DNA of 64,000 nucleotides from Siphonodentalium dalli (taxonomy: Eukaryota > Mollusca > Scaphopoda > Gadilida > Siphonodentaliidae), in contig CP136061.1 in assembly GCA_032622095.1 (NCBI GenBank), positions 49,049,797 to 49,113,796 on the forward strand, read 5' to 3'. Within the stretch, counting starts at the first letter, position 1; every line of letters begins with the position of its first letter. The translations under genes and the position numbers were made by a program. The notes beneath the pieces were generated by a model, which saw only the letters and a list, made by a program, of their open reading frames with translations, did no database searches and was not told the DNA's origin. Shown here piece after piece: positions 59,101-64,000 of the stretch.

Positions 59101-59188
59101 CAAAAGAGTGAAACTCACTCCAAACTCGGATTCCCAGCTTCCAGTTGACTTCTCGAACAAGCTCACGTAGTCTTCGCATGCACTCCAA
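30836..59188 (-). CDS. THUMPD3: THUMPD3-type tRNA (guanine-N2-)-methyltransferase, 3' seven exons
   Basis: Exons on the minus strand are 59188-58443, 56737-56668, 56193-56078, 55346-55259, 53142-53129, 45832-45709 and 31012-30836. Every junction is GT-AG and every phase joins without a stop. Order of domains: a Glu/Asn-rich linker, a THUMP RNA-binding domain ending 'FGATTLRPTIAYNMLR', then a class I methyltransferase. The methyltransferase has SAM motif I 'DPMCGSGSIPIQ', a 'LCGDISLRGLEKTADNI' strand, catalytic motif IV 'TDLPFGKR' and the C-terminal 'NVNIGGLSAAVYLLRRT'. THUMPD3 proteins, with the TRMT112 partner, methylate N2 of guanosine near position 6 of tRNAs in cytosol or nucleus. That is family knowledge. 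The N-terminal region before the linker is missing, and I found no further upstream exon to 64000. Introns total ~27 kb and hold most of the mobile elements in the window. The stop is TAA at 30836-30838. Confidence 0.92.
31053..31490. mobile_element. MITE family X, copy 3
   Basis: Ends 'gcctggaaa' / 'tttccaggc' with both internal hairpins and a full-length central spacer. This is the longest copy in the window. It begins only ~40 bp from the splice acceptor of the last THUMPD3 exon. Confidence 0.75.
31558..31890 (+). repeat. Dispersed repeat family Y, copy 2 (uninterrupted)
   Basis: Starts 'aaagtgatttgaaacactcc' and ends 'cagttggcatagcacttg' then 'aatactaac'. It includes 'cgccgatagttgcg' and 'ctatggagtggtatggtcga', shared with the copies at 22.4 and 45.4 kb. 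No coding capacity. It could be a SINE-like element, but no RNA polymerase III boxes could be assigned with confidence. Confidence 0.65.
32104..32157. repeat. Uninterrupted poly-C tract, 54 bp
   Basis: 54 consecutive C on the plus strand (G on the THUMPD3 sense strand). This is far longer than the other two C tracts of 19-20 bp. Its true length may be uncertain in the assembly. Confidence 0.9.
32275..32676 (+). CDS. Unrecognised ORF, possible membrane protein or exon
   Basis: A 133-codon open frame. An upstream ATG in a good context (32222, 'aataATGGCG') is in a different frame and would join only through a one-base shift near 32275. The frame encodes a charged N-terminal part and two hydrophobic stretches ('NNALLFLFLSV' and 'CGICLGIILGSFTVVISWLV'). 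A donor-like 'GGAAA|GTTAGT' occurs near its end (32645), so it could be an exon, a decayed gene or chance. No family is recognised. It lies antisense within the last THUMPD3 intron. Confidence 0.2.
   Translation: MDDYVQIKLTNKLFEDINKKIRPWAIEIRPKLADAEDKVSLDRSPRNKNENIKSYVPMLFKVFWPEKREIDFAWLNNALLFLFLSVRYSCGICLGIILGSFTVVISWLVVYHAISVAIAKFPIGKLVVFSVFY
32697..32835. mobile_element. MITE family X, copy 4, left part
   Basis: 'ggctagcatcactaaactc' through 'gatgttcacccattaatcac' matches the first half of MITE X (inverse of the 31053-31490 copy). The other half resumes at 39733 after the LINE. Confidence 0.7.
33473..37151 (-). pseudogene. LINE-A ORF2: APE endonuclease and reverse transcriptase, several frameshifts
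   Basis: The endonuclease begins near 37000 ('IGTWNATGIMSSASYL'). It continues with 'DICGISEHWL', 'YSGGVCIMWN' and 'VIFMGDFNAS', and ends with 'DVSNHRSLIL' (Asn replaces the usual Asp of the SDH motif). The reverse transcriptase (long frame 33473-35935) has 'NKASGFDGINYEHI', 'RAITLLPVIYKL', 'SLDVWKAFDTVW', 'GTRQGGTVSPLLYSLY' and 'THADDMVLL' (the catalytic box reads HADD rather than YADD). It ends with a C-terminal CCHC-like knuckle ('CCACNTMYTDVARHFLIDC'). Frames change near 36.92, 36.465, 36.23 and 35.77 kb (the last at a T7 run, 35765-35771). It cannot make a full protein. Confidence 0.9.
37289..39252 (-). pseudogene. LINE-A ORF1: coiled-coil and RRM-like protein, frameshifted
   Basis: Two frames, 39252-38323 and 38326-37289, belong to one protein of ~650 residues. 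A one-base shift near 38355 separates them: the second frame continues 'ERIASLESKVMSLCDW' where the first reads into a stop. The upstream half is helical and coiled-coil-like. The downstream half has a Ser/His/Arg-rich linker, then an RRM-like segment ('TTRVFVQNIPKFWSAECLKD' with 'FSARIHVSLDDVDKAL'). ORF1 proteins of this type bind LINE RNA. ORF2 starts ~140 bp downstream. Confidence 0.75.
39702..39712 (-). promoter_or_regulatory. YY1-like site near LINE-A 5' end
   Basis: On the element's sense strand this reads AAGATGGCGGC, about 20-30 bases from the inferred 5' end. The human L1 5' UTR has a YY1 site of this form at a similar place, where it fixes the transcription start. Function here is inference. 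Confidence 0.45.
39733..39848. mobile_element. MITE family X, copy 4, right part
   Basis: 'ggatatagaaaagtaa', 'aacaatgttaatttgagact', 'aatgaggtccccagagg' and 'gtgaatttagtgatgctagc' continue the MITE interrupted at 32835. It ends abruptly just before the LINE-B target site. Confidence 0.7.
39866..44647 (+). pseudogene. LINE-B ORF2: reverse transcriptase and C-terminal region, interrupted and frameshifted
   Basis: Before the insertion: 'GTWKFNNSLLRDKKYVESVK' and 'RTKAKWKVEGEKSTKYFCNL'. After it: 'KKQHAFYKDLYESK', 'KNEKSPGSDGFTVPFYKFFW', 'NWRPITLLNVDAKIASSVIA', 'TIIDFEKAL', 'IHRGVRQGDPLSPYLFILAV' and 'ISQYADDMTLFLGD' (intact YADD). Next are 'LNGKTTVIKTLALPMLTHCL', 'FRFLWSGK', and a terminal knuckle 'CPFCGNSRETVLHLFYEC'. 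Motif spacing is that of L1/Tx1-type LINEs. Frame changes occur near 42.84, 43.2, 43.57, 44.15 and 44.42 kb. It is inactive. Confidence 0.9.
40347..42190 (+). mobile_element. Satellite-core element (pearl/Helitron-like), family C, copy 1
   Basis: It splits the LINE-B reading frame: coding stops near 40346 and resumes at 42191. Short inverted ends 'tagctcaactta' (40368-40379) and 'taagttgagcta' (42179-42190) lie at its margins. The core (40450-42100) has about ten tandem monomers of ~160-163 bp in two variants. Type A has 'aaaggatttagtcatgcaaa', type B has 'aatggattgaattttgaaat'. They are arranged mostly as A-A-B. A GGACACACGGAC microsatellite follows (42105-42145), then 'cgccaaaccatgg' and a hairpin ('acttacaaaagtaagt') ending CTAA. 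This is the layout of pearl-type elements of bivalves. Confidence 0.75.
44648..45356. other. LINE-B 3' UTR and tail, then fragment of a piggyBac-type MITE end
   Basis: The non-coding 3' end of LINE-B runs to 45122. After the target duplication, 45270-45303 ('gcagctcccgtcatgaaagg', 'gttaaag') matches the TTAACCCTTT-type end seen at 60.6-61.1 kb. Confidence 0.5.
45357..45680 (-). repeat. Dispersed repeat family Y, copy 3 (inverted)
   Basis: The reverse complement matches 31558-31890 along its length ('cctaccggagtgtttcacat' at one end, 'gctatgccaattgg' at the other). It lies 28 bp from the donor of THUMPD3 exon f. Confidence 0.7.
45709..45832 (-). CDS. THUMPD3: THUMPD3 exon f
   Basis: 124 bp after acceptor 'cctatctaactccag', encoding 'LGRKADNWQLYQDAVEDMAR' and 'VAKRGTSRLCLLTSDKRAIM' then Lys. 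Donor is 'AAG|GTAACA'. It corresponds to the family region following PFGKR ('...NW.LY...L..M.RV'). A family Y repeat lies ~28 bp downstream in the intron. Confidence 0.93.
45833..46134. other. Intron sequence, no feature recognised
   Basis: Immediately upstream (minus-strand sense) of exon f. No repeat or coding signal was assigned. Confidence 0.35.
46135..46574 (+). repeat. Fragments of satellite-core family D and a related unit
   Basis: 46135-46285 ('ggattactctagaatccaaa', 'cctccataccaaatttaatt') resembles 51730-52035. 46289-46570 matches the start and core of the family D element at 10485-11520. The latter is fused directly to the family C element that follows. Confidence 0.6.
46575..49190 (+). 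mobile_element. Satellite-core element family C, copy 2
   Basis: It lacks the first ~60 bp of copy 1 but shares 'atggaggaataggaaaag' and 'gctaattgaaatgtctaa'. The core holds about fifteen monomers of ~160-163 bp in the same A and B variants, again mainly A-A-B. One monomer near 47968 is an A/B hybrid. It ends with the GGACACAC microsatellite (49118-49145), 'cgccaagccatgg' and the same terminal hairpin. It lies in the THUMPD3 intron between the micro-exon and exon f. Confidence 0.75.
49200..51103. other. Intron sequence, no gene recognised
   Basis: A short inverted pair 'tggtacaatt' / 'aattgtacca' lies at 50297-50330. Positions 50035-50075 resemble part of the repeat at 51480-51540. Open frames on both strands lack domains. 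Confidence 0.4.
51104..51250. repeat. 147-bp near-perfect palindrome
   Basis: The outer arms 'aagaaataaatacacggtgt' and 'acaccgtgtatttatttctt' pair. The inner arms 'ttgtaccacaaaaaactgat' and 'atcagttttttgtggtacaa' also pair. The loop is a few bases around 51176. It is likely a foldback element. Confidence 0.85.
51300..51722 (+). mobile_element. Satellite-core-type element end with GGAC microsatellite and hairpin
   Basis: Two decayed units carry 'tgaacacaatcggacaaaaa' / 'tgaacacgatccgataaaaa'. They are followed by 'acggatggacagacgaacg' and a hairpin around 'gtaccatacatggtatggg', ending 'acacataaaa'. The 3' module matches that of the family D element at 11.4-11.5 kb. Confidence 0.55.
51730..52035 (+). 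repeat. Two ~150-bp tandem units
   Basis: Both units have 'aataactct(a)ga', a 'tgcccttcttttgaaag'-type string and 'aaatttcattca.atc', and the array ends in a GACAGACAGATGGATGG run. Related to 46135-46285. Confidence 0.55.
52288..52465. mobile_element. Tc1/mariner-type MITE, palindromic copy
   Basis: 178 bp starting 'cagtaatgctctaagtaatc' and ending 'gagtattactg', with TA on each side (52286-52287, 52466-52467). Almost the whole length is an inverted repeat: 'ttcaggatttagtcggaaat' pairs with 'atttccgactaaatcctgaa'. Other copies are at 56858-57071 and 61389-61508. Confidence 0.75.
52768..53074. mobile_element. MITE family X, copy 5
   Basis: Starts 'caagccttgaaattatgtg' and ends 'cacagtatttcaaggg'. 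Both internal hairpins are present. It ends ~55 bp from the donor of the THUMPD3 micro-exon. Confidence 0.75.
53129..53142 (-). CDS. THUMPD3: THUMPD3 14-nt micro-exon (catalytic PFGK)
   Basis: CCATTTGGAAAAAG lies between acceptor 'ttttcattctctttgcag' and donor 'AG|GTAAGA'. It encodes Pro-Phe-Gly-Lys plus two bases of Arg, exactly the residues expected after 'TDL' in exon d and before the exon at 45.8 kb. The match of family motif, splice sites and both phases makes a chance hit unlikely, but transcript evidence is not available here. Confidence 0.85.
53143..53759. other. Intron sequence, no feature recognised
   Basis: A plus-strand frame (53052-53321) crosses the micro-exon but is judged to be chance. 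No other signal was supported. Confidence 0.35.
53760..54180 (+). mobile_element. Satellite-core element family C, old diverged copy
   Basis: About two decayed monomers ('tttagatatgcaaagggtaa', 'aatccaagatggctgctgg') are followed by 'ggaaattgttgaaggacgc' and a short 'acggatggacg' microsatellite. The terminal hairpin is missing. Confidence 0.6.
54181..54790. other. Intron sequence, no feature recognised
   Basis: GAATCGAATC-like short repeats near 54200-54260 recur at 55130-55205, on the other side of MITE X copy 6. No exon was seen. Confidence 0.4.
54811..55065. mobile_element. MITE family X, copy 6, with perfect 20-bp flanking duplication
   Basis: 255 bp with ends 'caagccttgaaatagtgtgt' and 'acacactatttcaaggcttg' and two internal hairpins. 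The 20 bases 'agctttagtctatagaaacc' flank it exactly on both sides (54791-54810, 55066-55085). This is the best-preserved copy. Confidence 0.85.
55259..55346 (-). CDS. THUMPD3: THUMPD3 exon d (start of motif IV)
   Basis: 88 bp after acceptor 'gaattattttcag', encoding 'PRIQLDAVRWNACHSPLRNE' and 'SVDVFITDL', then donor 'CTG|GTATGT'. It ends in phase 0, directly before the PFGK micro-exon. Confidence 0.92.
55590..56090 (-). repeat. Minisatellite, about nine 50-53-bp units, overlapping a 5' splice site
   Basis: On the plus strand the unit reads 'gtgatgagtgattatgaacc', then 'tacctttggatactttccac', then 'cgtaaccata'. The terminal unit runs into THUMPD3 exon c and contains its donor. The equivalent place in most other units reads, on the gene's strand, AAAG|GTAGGT or AAAT|GTAGGT. 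The array fills most of the intron between exons c and d. Confidence 0.85.
56078..56193 (-). CDS. THUMPD3: THUMPD3 exon c (SAM-binding acidic strand)
   Basis: 116 bp after acceptor 'ctctttttccag', encoding 'AALSWHDNIHLCGDISLRGL' and onward to 'NKKHESNQ'. Two donors are possible. Only 'AAAT|GTACGT' (56077) keeps the frame with exon d. The nearer 'GAAA|GTAATC' (56087) does not. The donor sits in the first unit of a minisatellite. Confidence 0.9.
56194..56667. other. Intron b-c, no feature recognised
   Basis: Only intronic AT-rich sequence seen between two well-supported exons. Confidence 0.4.
56668..56737 (-). CDS. THUMPD3: THUMPD3 exon b (SAM-binding motif I)
   Basis: 70 bp between acceptor 'tttacactgcag' and donor 'CAG|GTATGT'. 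It encodes 'MCKPTIGEVVCDPMCGSGSI' and then PIQ. The first base completes the Arg codon from exon a. The glycine-rich DPMCGSGS loop is the methyltransferase motif I of this family. Confidence 0.95.
56858..57071. mobile_element. Tc1/mariner-type MITE, copy with internal partial duplication
   Basis: Starts 'cagtaatgccctaattaatc' and ends 'gattaattagggcattactg', with TA on both sides. The block 'gaattatgggtaacttttca' to 'ccattcatcggaaagctc' is present twice in direct orientation, unlike the palindromic copy at 52288. Confidence 0.75.
57072..57512. other. Intron sequence with short direct repeats
   Basis: 'gtccaatatttcattattac' followed by 'acac(a/c)' and 'gagcat' occurs near 57395 and 57465. A relative lies at 58415-58450 next to THUMPD3 exon a, outside the hAT-type element. 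Confidence 0.4.
57521..58399. mobile_element. 879-bp non-autonomous hAT-type element
   Basis: Inverted ends 'cagggaccagcc' and 'ggctggtccctg' are flanked by an exact 8-bp duplication 'gcttgttg' (57513-57520, 58400-58407). CAGGG termini with an 8-bp target site are the hAT signature. Subterminal 'gggcgaagt' and 'cttcgcccta' motifs repeat at both ends and could be transposase-binding sites. No coding region. It lies 44 bp from the donor of THUMPD3 exon a. Confidence 0.88.
58443..59188 (-). CDS. THUMPD3: THUMPD3 exon a (linker and THUMP domain)
   Basis: It follows the acceptor 'ttttttttgtag' and ends at donor 'CTCAG|GTGAGT'. It encodes a helix ('CMRRLRELVREVNWKLGIRV'), a basic then Gln/Asn/Glu-rich low-complexity linker with imperfect 'ESNENQ' repeats, and the THUMP domain ('VTCNRVGENHSFDSMCAAA' to 'NMLR'). 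It ends two bases into a codon. Confidence 0.92.
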
Positions 59189-59589
59189 CTACAAAAAAAA
59201 TCAAATAATTTAAGTCATATATTGTCACTTGTTGCCAGAATTATTTGATCTATAGCATTTAATCCAGGCTAAATGAATGGACAAACTTTTTTATTGTTTG
59301 GAAGAGAACAAAAATTTAATTAAAAACTGAAACTATCGTGGCCCAGAACACCAAAAAGTCATTATTTAAGAATATCTGTTAACCCTTTCTATATTAAAGG
59401 ATTTTTCCACTCAGTTATAAATACATACATTGGAATTGTCTATTATTCATCTGGAGGGGTTTTCAGAAAAAACAAGCAGTCGCAGATGGCGGTATCCCCC
59501 GCCGAATTGTGCAGTTGGGGAAGTACATTCTCAATAATGTTTGCATTCTCAGTATGAGCTAAACAAGAGGTGGGATTTTTCCATAAAGC
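59189..59589. other. Intron upstream of exon a, no feature recognised
   Basis: Begins with the polypyrimidine tract and acceptor of exon a. No further exon was identified. Confidence 0.4.
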
Positions 59590-60390
59590 CTGGCTTGCGA
59601 ACTCATTTTAGGCACTGACATTTGTGGAAATTAGCCATGTGACGTCGTCCATTTGCACCAAAAATAATAAAGAAAGTCCAATAACTGCTGAAAATATCCG
59701 GCCGGACCTGTTTGCGAACTCGTTCTAGATACTGGTCATGTGAACTCATATACCAAAAATCTTTGAAATCCATTGACATTTGTGGAAATGAGCCGTGTGA
59801 CGTCGTCCATTTGCACACAAAAAAATAAACAAAGTCCAATAAGTCCGCTTAAAATATTGGCTGGACCTGGTTTGCGAACTCGTTCTAGATACTGGTCAAG
59901 TGAACTCATATACCAAATATCTTTGAAATCCGTTGAGATTTGTGGAAATGAGCCCTGTGACGTCGTCTATTTGGTAAATTTGACAAAAATAATAAACAAA
60001 GTCCAATAAATCCGGTAAAAATATCCGGCCAGACCTGGCTTGCGAACTCATTCTAGGTAATGGTCAGGTGAACTGATGTACCAAATATCTTTGAAATCCA
60101 TTGAGATTTGTGGAAATGAGCCCTGTAAAGTCGTCTATTTGCTATTTGGTAAATTTGACAAAAATAATAAACAAAGTCCAATAACACCGGTAACAATATC
60201 CGCCGGACCTGGCTTGCGAACTCATTCTAGGTAATGGTCAGGTGAACTCATATACCAAAATTCTTTGAAATCCGTTGACATTTGTTCAAGTTATGACTCT
60301 TACAAATTCGGGATGGACGGACGGACAGACAGACGGACGGAACCCATTCCTATATCCCCCGCAAATTTTCAATTTGGCAGGGGATAATAA
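59590..60390 (+). mobile_element. Satellite-core element (pearl/Helitron-like), family E
   Basis: Four to five tandem units of ~160-167 bp carry 'gacatttgtggaaat.agcc', 'gtgacgtcgtccatttg', 'aataaacaaagtccaataa' and 'gcgaactcgttctagatact'. Then come a GGACGGACAGACAGACGG microsatellite (60313-60340) and a hairpin built from 'atcccccgcaaatt' and 'aatttggcaggggat'. This is the same module order as the other satellite-core elements. Confidence 0.7.
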
Positions 60391-60408
60391 GCAGATGAAA
60401 GATAGAGG

Positions 60409-60508
60409 GGATCTCCAACGAGTTATGTTGGGATATAAGATTTATGAAACGAGTTTGATTCACAATGACTCGTTTCATAAAATCTTAAATCCCAACATAA
60501 TGAGCTGA
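60409..60508. repeat. ~100-bp palindromic repeat
   Basis: 'tgttgggatataagatttat' pairs with 'ataaaatcttaaatcccaac', and 'gaaacgagtttgattcac' with 'gactcgtttc'. An inverted half-copy lies at about 10300-10390. Confidence 0.65.
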
Positions 60509-60599
60509 AGATCTTGTATATCACATGAAAAAAAATAGAGCTTAATGCCTTTTTAACAAAACAAAATCATTAACAGAAGCTTATAAAAATGCACACACT

Positions 60600-61076
60600 T
60601 ACACTTACAACCATATATGACGGGAGCTGCATGTGCTGGCGCAACACTAAAGACCCTGTGCCATTGCATTCTCTTATATATGCGAGTCGACAATAAGTCG
60701 CATAGCATATATAAGAGAATGCTTGACCTACCATTATAATTTTTGACCAATTTTCCTTACATTCTTCAACAATTTTCAGAATTTTTTATAATTTTTTCTT
60801 ACATTCTATAACAATTTTTATGTTTTTCTTATTTTCTTTGACAATTTTATAATTTTTTTTATCTTATTTCTTACATTCTTTAAGATTTTTTTTTATCATT
60901 TTTTCTTCTTACATTCTTTAACAATATAAAAAATAATAAAAAATTTGTCAGGCCAATGCATTCTCTTATATATTTGAGGCGACCTATATATATATGGTCG
61001 CCTTGGATCTATAAGAGAATGCATTGGCACAGGGTTTTTGCAAAAATTCAGAAAGCTCTCATCATGAAAGGGTTAA
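60600..61076. mobile_element. piggyBac-type MITE, degraded left end, with two nested hairpins
   Basis: The right end 'cctt-like' terminus reads '...atcatgaaaggg' followed by TTAA (61073-61076). The left end ('gacgggagctgcatg') lacks its outermost bases. Two copies of the 65-bp hairpin (60662-60723, 60953-61027) flank a T-rich stretch with repeated 'cttacattctttaacaat' (60750-60940). Confidence 0.55.
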
Positions 61077-61388
61077 AAAAAATGACTGTTAACGAGCCAT
61101 TATGCCTCATATTGCAAAAACATTTCTTTACTAAATAATCATTGAAGAGTATTTACTAAATACTCATTGACGAGTTGTTACTAAATACACATTGACAAGT
61201 AGTTACTAAATACTCATTGACGAGTAGTTCCATTAGGAAATGTTCCGATAATAATTCGACGGCCATTGCAACATATTATCTCTACATAAACCATCTAATA
61301 ATCCATCTATGCTTGCATTAGCAGTTTGCGGCCTGTCATCTGCTCACTTTTCCTTGACGCCCCATTGGATGAATAATAGACCATCTCA
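61077..61388. other. Short tandem 'agtagttactaaatactcat' units
   Basis: Three to four ~30-bp units with 'ttactaaata(c)tcattgacgag' lie at 61128-61230. No gene was seen. Confidence 0.55.
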
Positions 61389-61508
61389 ATGTATACTCAC
61401 TGAGAGCTTTCTGATGAATGGCAACAAGCCATATTTCCGACTAAATCCTGAAAAATTACCCATAATTCTGCTATGGTTAAGTAGTCGATTACTTAAAGCA
61501 ATACTGTA
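61389..61508. mobile_element. Tc1/mariner-type MITE, half copy
   Basis: 'tttctgatgaatggcaacaa', 'tttccgactaaatcctgaa' and 'acccataattctgct' through 'caatactgta' match the right half of 52288-52465. Confidence 0.7.
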
Positions 61509-62722
61509 GATGGGGTACCCCGACATTGCTTGGGTAAATAATTAGTAAATTATTAGTGCCATTTTAAGACATCTGAGGTCAACGGGACCTATCTAATAAG
61601 ATTCTCCAGGTCAAATTACTCCTATGTAAAACTTTTCAGCTCCGAGGGTCCAGCTGTTTGGTCGCCTATAGCGGGCAGACAAAAAAAAACAAACAAACAA
61701 AATTGATTTTTATCAGTATGGATGGGAGAATCTATTCAGTAATGGGGTTAATGCATGATAAATGTAGGGTCTTCAAATGTCAATGTACAATTTAAGTACT
61801 GTGTCTAAGAACTAGAAAGTATGTTAAATAGTCCAGGCTTTTAATATTGAGTTTTTAATCACAGACATTTAGAAGGAATCTGCTAAGAATAACGACGTAC
61901 ACAACAGCTTCATATAAATTGCTAATGGAAGCCGCATCAAACTTAATGGATGCTCGATATAAAGTAATACAGCTGTTAAATTACACTTTACAATAAATAA
62001 GAAGAAGTCCAGGTCCAAACAAACTTCTTCCAGTATATTAAAAACTAGGGATATAAGACATAGCAAGAACATGTATGTTGTTTTATAAAGACACTGAGAC
62101 AGAGCTCATTTACAGCATATTGATATGAAATATACATGTGTAACACAAAAATTTGGTCTTGTCTGCAGGTTATTCTTATGGAATATATCAAACACATATC
62201 ATCAAAACTAGGAGACAGAGCAGTTTATTCTTCAAAACTCTAAAAGTAAATTTATATGGAGGATATCCAACATATTACATCATTGGAACGTTGCAACACT
62301 CCATACAATTAATTCTGGGAACTTGTCATCTGATCAGTCTACAGAACATTCATATGGAATACATGTACATAGACATATTACATCACCAGGAATTAGCGCT
62401 TAACATTGGATTATCTTCAATTGTTTTAGCTGTGAGGCGTTTCGACAAAAACAAATTTACATTACATACAATTAATATACAATTAATATACAATTAATTA
62501 GGAATATAGTGATTCTCTTTCACAGATATATTTAACCAAATATAAATTGGTCCAAATAATTAGGTAAATTTTAACATTTATGCACAGTTCTCTTTGAAAC
62601 TCCATCGCTTTCGTGGGAGTAGTGTTCGGGAATAAATTAATTCTTCATCTCTTCATACAACATAGGTATACTGTGATGTAAAGTTGGAAACGTGACTATA
62701 AGTGCATTATATACCTTTAGAT
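61509..62722. other. Upstream region of second receptor gene, no exon recognised
   Basis: Both strands were read for the missing N-terminal THUMPD3 exons and for promoter elements. None could be supported. A short tandem 'aatatacaatt' run lies at 62470-62500. Confidence 0.35.
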
Positions 62723-63946
62723 ATGTTTGTTTTGTACGTTACATTTGTATTTAACATTCTCACTGTTAATGGATACAACCCACTCAGACCTCTGTATGAA
62801 TCTGTGTTTGAGAACTACAGCTCTAAGATCATTCCTGTAGAGAAGGGACAACATATTCTATTACTTGATGTTGATTTCTATTTGTTCAATTTTCTCAAAC
62901 TGGATGAAAAGGACCAAGTATTATGGACAAGTGGATTTATGTCTGTTAGATGGAAGGACTTGAGCCTTCAATGGAACAGTAGTGATTATGATAACATCAC
63001 ATCGATTATGGTACCAGCACAGGACATGTGGTTACCTGATATAGTAATAACAAATTACTATGAGTCAAGGACATCGTTACATCATTCGATGGCGCCTATG
63101 ATTCAAGTTGAGAATAATGGTGATATAAAATGGATACCAGGAGATATTTTCAAAACAAGTTGCGAAATTATTATATCATATTTCCCTTTTGATTCCCAAA
63201 CCTGCTATTTGGTGATTGAGGAGTGGTCTAACGGATGGGTAGAACCCATCAAAACAAAATTTGTAGAGAAAAACGAAACAGTGCCAACCAAATGCATGCT
63301 AACTAGCAATGGTAACTGGGAAATAAGTAAAGAGTTACTGATTAAAACAGAATTGGACGGACATTTCCTAGGTGTGAAAATTACTCTACAAAGACGACCA
63401 ACCTTCATTGTGCTAAATACAATTGTTCCTTTAACAATTTTAAGCATCTTGAATATCTTCAATCACTACGTACCGGTGAATTCTGGAGAACGGATTTCCT
63501 ACTCCATCACAGTGTTTCTGTCATTCGCAATTTTCCTCAATTATATTTCAACGGTTCTGCCAGCGAACATAGATAATCTTTGCTATCTTGAAGTTTTCAT
63601 CACTGGCATGTTGTGTCAAAGTGGGTTTTCTGTTGTTATAACTATTGTTATATGCAACATCGGCCAGATCAACAAAGGCCTTTTGAAATTTCTCGCATTC
63701 ATTGTGCGACAAAGGATGGAAAATGATACCAAACAAGACCCAGATGAACACTGTAGCATTGATGAGCATGCACAGACCGCTGTTTGGCATGACGCACTCC
63801 AGAAGAAACTTGATTCAATCTTTTTTAAGTTGACATTTTTTAGTTTCATTTTATTGTCAATTACATTTGGATTTGTATTCAGTTTCAGCGATACAACGTC
63901 CGCTGAAAATCCATTTGAACTTCTGAAAAATTGCAATGTCGGCTAA
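62723..63946 (+). CDS. Nicotinic acetylcholine receptor-like (Cys-loop) subunit, intronless, paralogue
   Basis: A 407-residue frame. The ATG at 62723 is chosen because it places a hydrophobic signal peptide ('MFVLYVTFVFNILTVNG') at the start. The upstream in-frame GTG at 62702 would add seven polar residues. The extracellular domain has 'WLPDIV' (103-108), the Cys-loop C147-C161 with 13 residues between, and Trp168. The four membrane segments lie at about 225-248, 257-280, 286-310 and 365-388. M2 starts 'SGER' and keeps the 9' Leu (266). As in the gene at 25281, loop C has no vicinal Cys pair ('IKTELDGHFLG') and the M3-M4 loop is short. Both share a lone Cys after the Cys-loop ('TKCMLTSNGNWEI') and one near the C-terminus ('LKNCNVG'). 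It is expected in the plasma membrane as part of a pentamer. Ligand unknown. Confidence 0.93.
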   Translation: MFVLYVTFVFNILTVNGYNPLRPLYESVFENYSSKIIPVEKGQHILLLDVDFYLFNFLKLDEKDQVLWTSGFMSVRWKDLSLQWNSSDYDNITSIMVPAQDMWLPDIVITNYYESRTSLHHSMAPMIQVENNGDIKWIPGDIFKTSCEIIISYFPFDSQTCYLVIEEWSNGWVEPIKTKFVEKNETVPTKCMLTSNGNWEISKELLIKTELDGHFLGVKITLQRRPTFIVLNTIVPLTILSILNIFNHYVPVNSGERISYSITVFLSFAIFLNYISTVLPANIDNLCYLEVFITGMLCQSGFSVVITIVICNIGQINKGLLKFLAFIVRQRMENDTKQDPDEHCSIDEHAQTAVWHDALQKKLDSIFFKLTFFSFILLSITFGFVFSFSDTTSAENPFELLKNCNVG

Positions 63947-64000
63947 CGTTGATCAGATATGACACAATAATACTATTATTTGTACCTTCTCTATAGCAGA
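63947..64000. other. 3' flank of receptor gene
   Basis: Only 54 bases remain after the stop. No polyadenylation signal was identified. Confidence 0.3.

Noticed and set aside
61509-62700. Search for the N-terminal THUMPD3 exons
   Set aside because: No segment with the expected N-terminal pattern plus splice sites was found, so none is reported.
62702-62722. Upstream GTG as start of the second receptor
   Set aside because: GTG is not expected as a start in animals, and the in-frame ATG at 62723 gives a proper signal peptide.
1-64000. tRNA or rRNA genes
   Set aside because: No convincing cloverleaf with A and B boxes, and no rRNA-like conserved block, was recognised by eye.

Overview
This is animal nuclear DNA: AT-rich, gene-poor, with spliced exons, no operons and very dense transposable elements. 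The elements with ~160-bp tandem cores plus GGAC-type microsatellites, the 'gggccataactc' and 'ccaaatttcat' interspersed repeats, and the intronless nicotinic-receptor-like genes together suggest a marine mollusc (limpet-like gastropod or bivalve). That placement is inference.

Host genes. (1) An intronless Cys-loop receptor subunit lies at 25281-26516 (+), with a duplicated, broken copy of its 3' end just downstream. (2) A paralogous intronless receptor lies at 62723-63946 (+). (3) Between them, on the minus strand, seven coding exons of a THUMPD3-type tRNA (guanine-N2) methyltransferase span 59188 to 30836. All exon phases join, including one 14-nt micro-exon. The N-terminal exons were not found and may lie beyond the window. 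A possible membrane-protein ORF at 32.2-32.7 kb is unassigned.

Region 1-25 kb has no recognisable host gene. Its main occupant is a 10.6-kb PIF/Harbinger transposon (5284-15896). It has ~1-kb terminal inverted repeats and a perfect TTA target duplication, and carries a DDE transposase and an oppositely oriented, spliced MADF-type partner gene. Each gene carries one visible disabling lesion. The rest holds MITEs, a 1.16-kb element with 9-bp target duplications, minisatellites and long hairpins.

Region 27-62 kb is the THUMPD3 locus, whose introns are packed with elements. The last intron holds an APE-type LINE on the minus strand inserted in a MITE. Beside it is a 5'-truncated L1/Tx1-like LINE on the plus strand with an 11-bp target duplication, and that LINE is itself interrupted by a satellite-bearing (pearl/Helitron-like) element. 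Other introns hold a second satellite-bearing element, an hAT-type element, mariner-type and piggyBac-type MITEs, and a minisatellite whose repeat unit contains the gene's own 5' splice site.

The most interesting signals are the micro-exon, the multiplied splice donor, the giant two-gene Harbinger, and a recurring modular design (~160-bp tandem core, GGAC microsatellite, terminal hairpin) shared by at least four unrelated repeat families. All calls come from reading the sequence. No database search was run.
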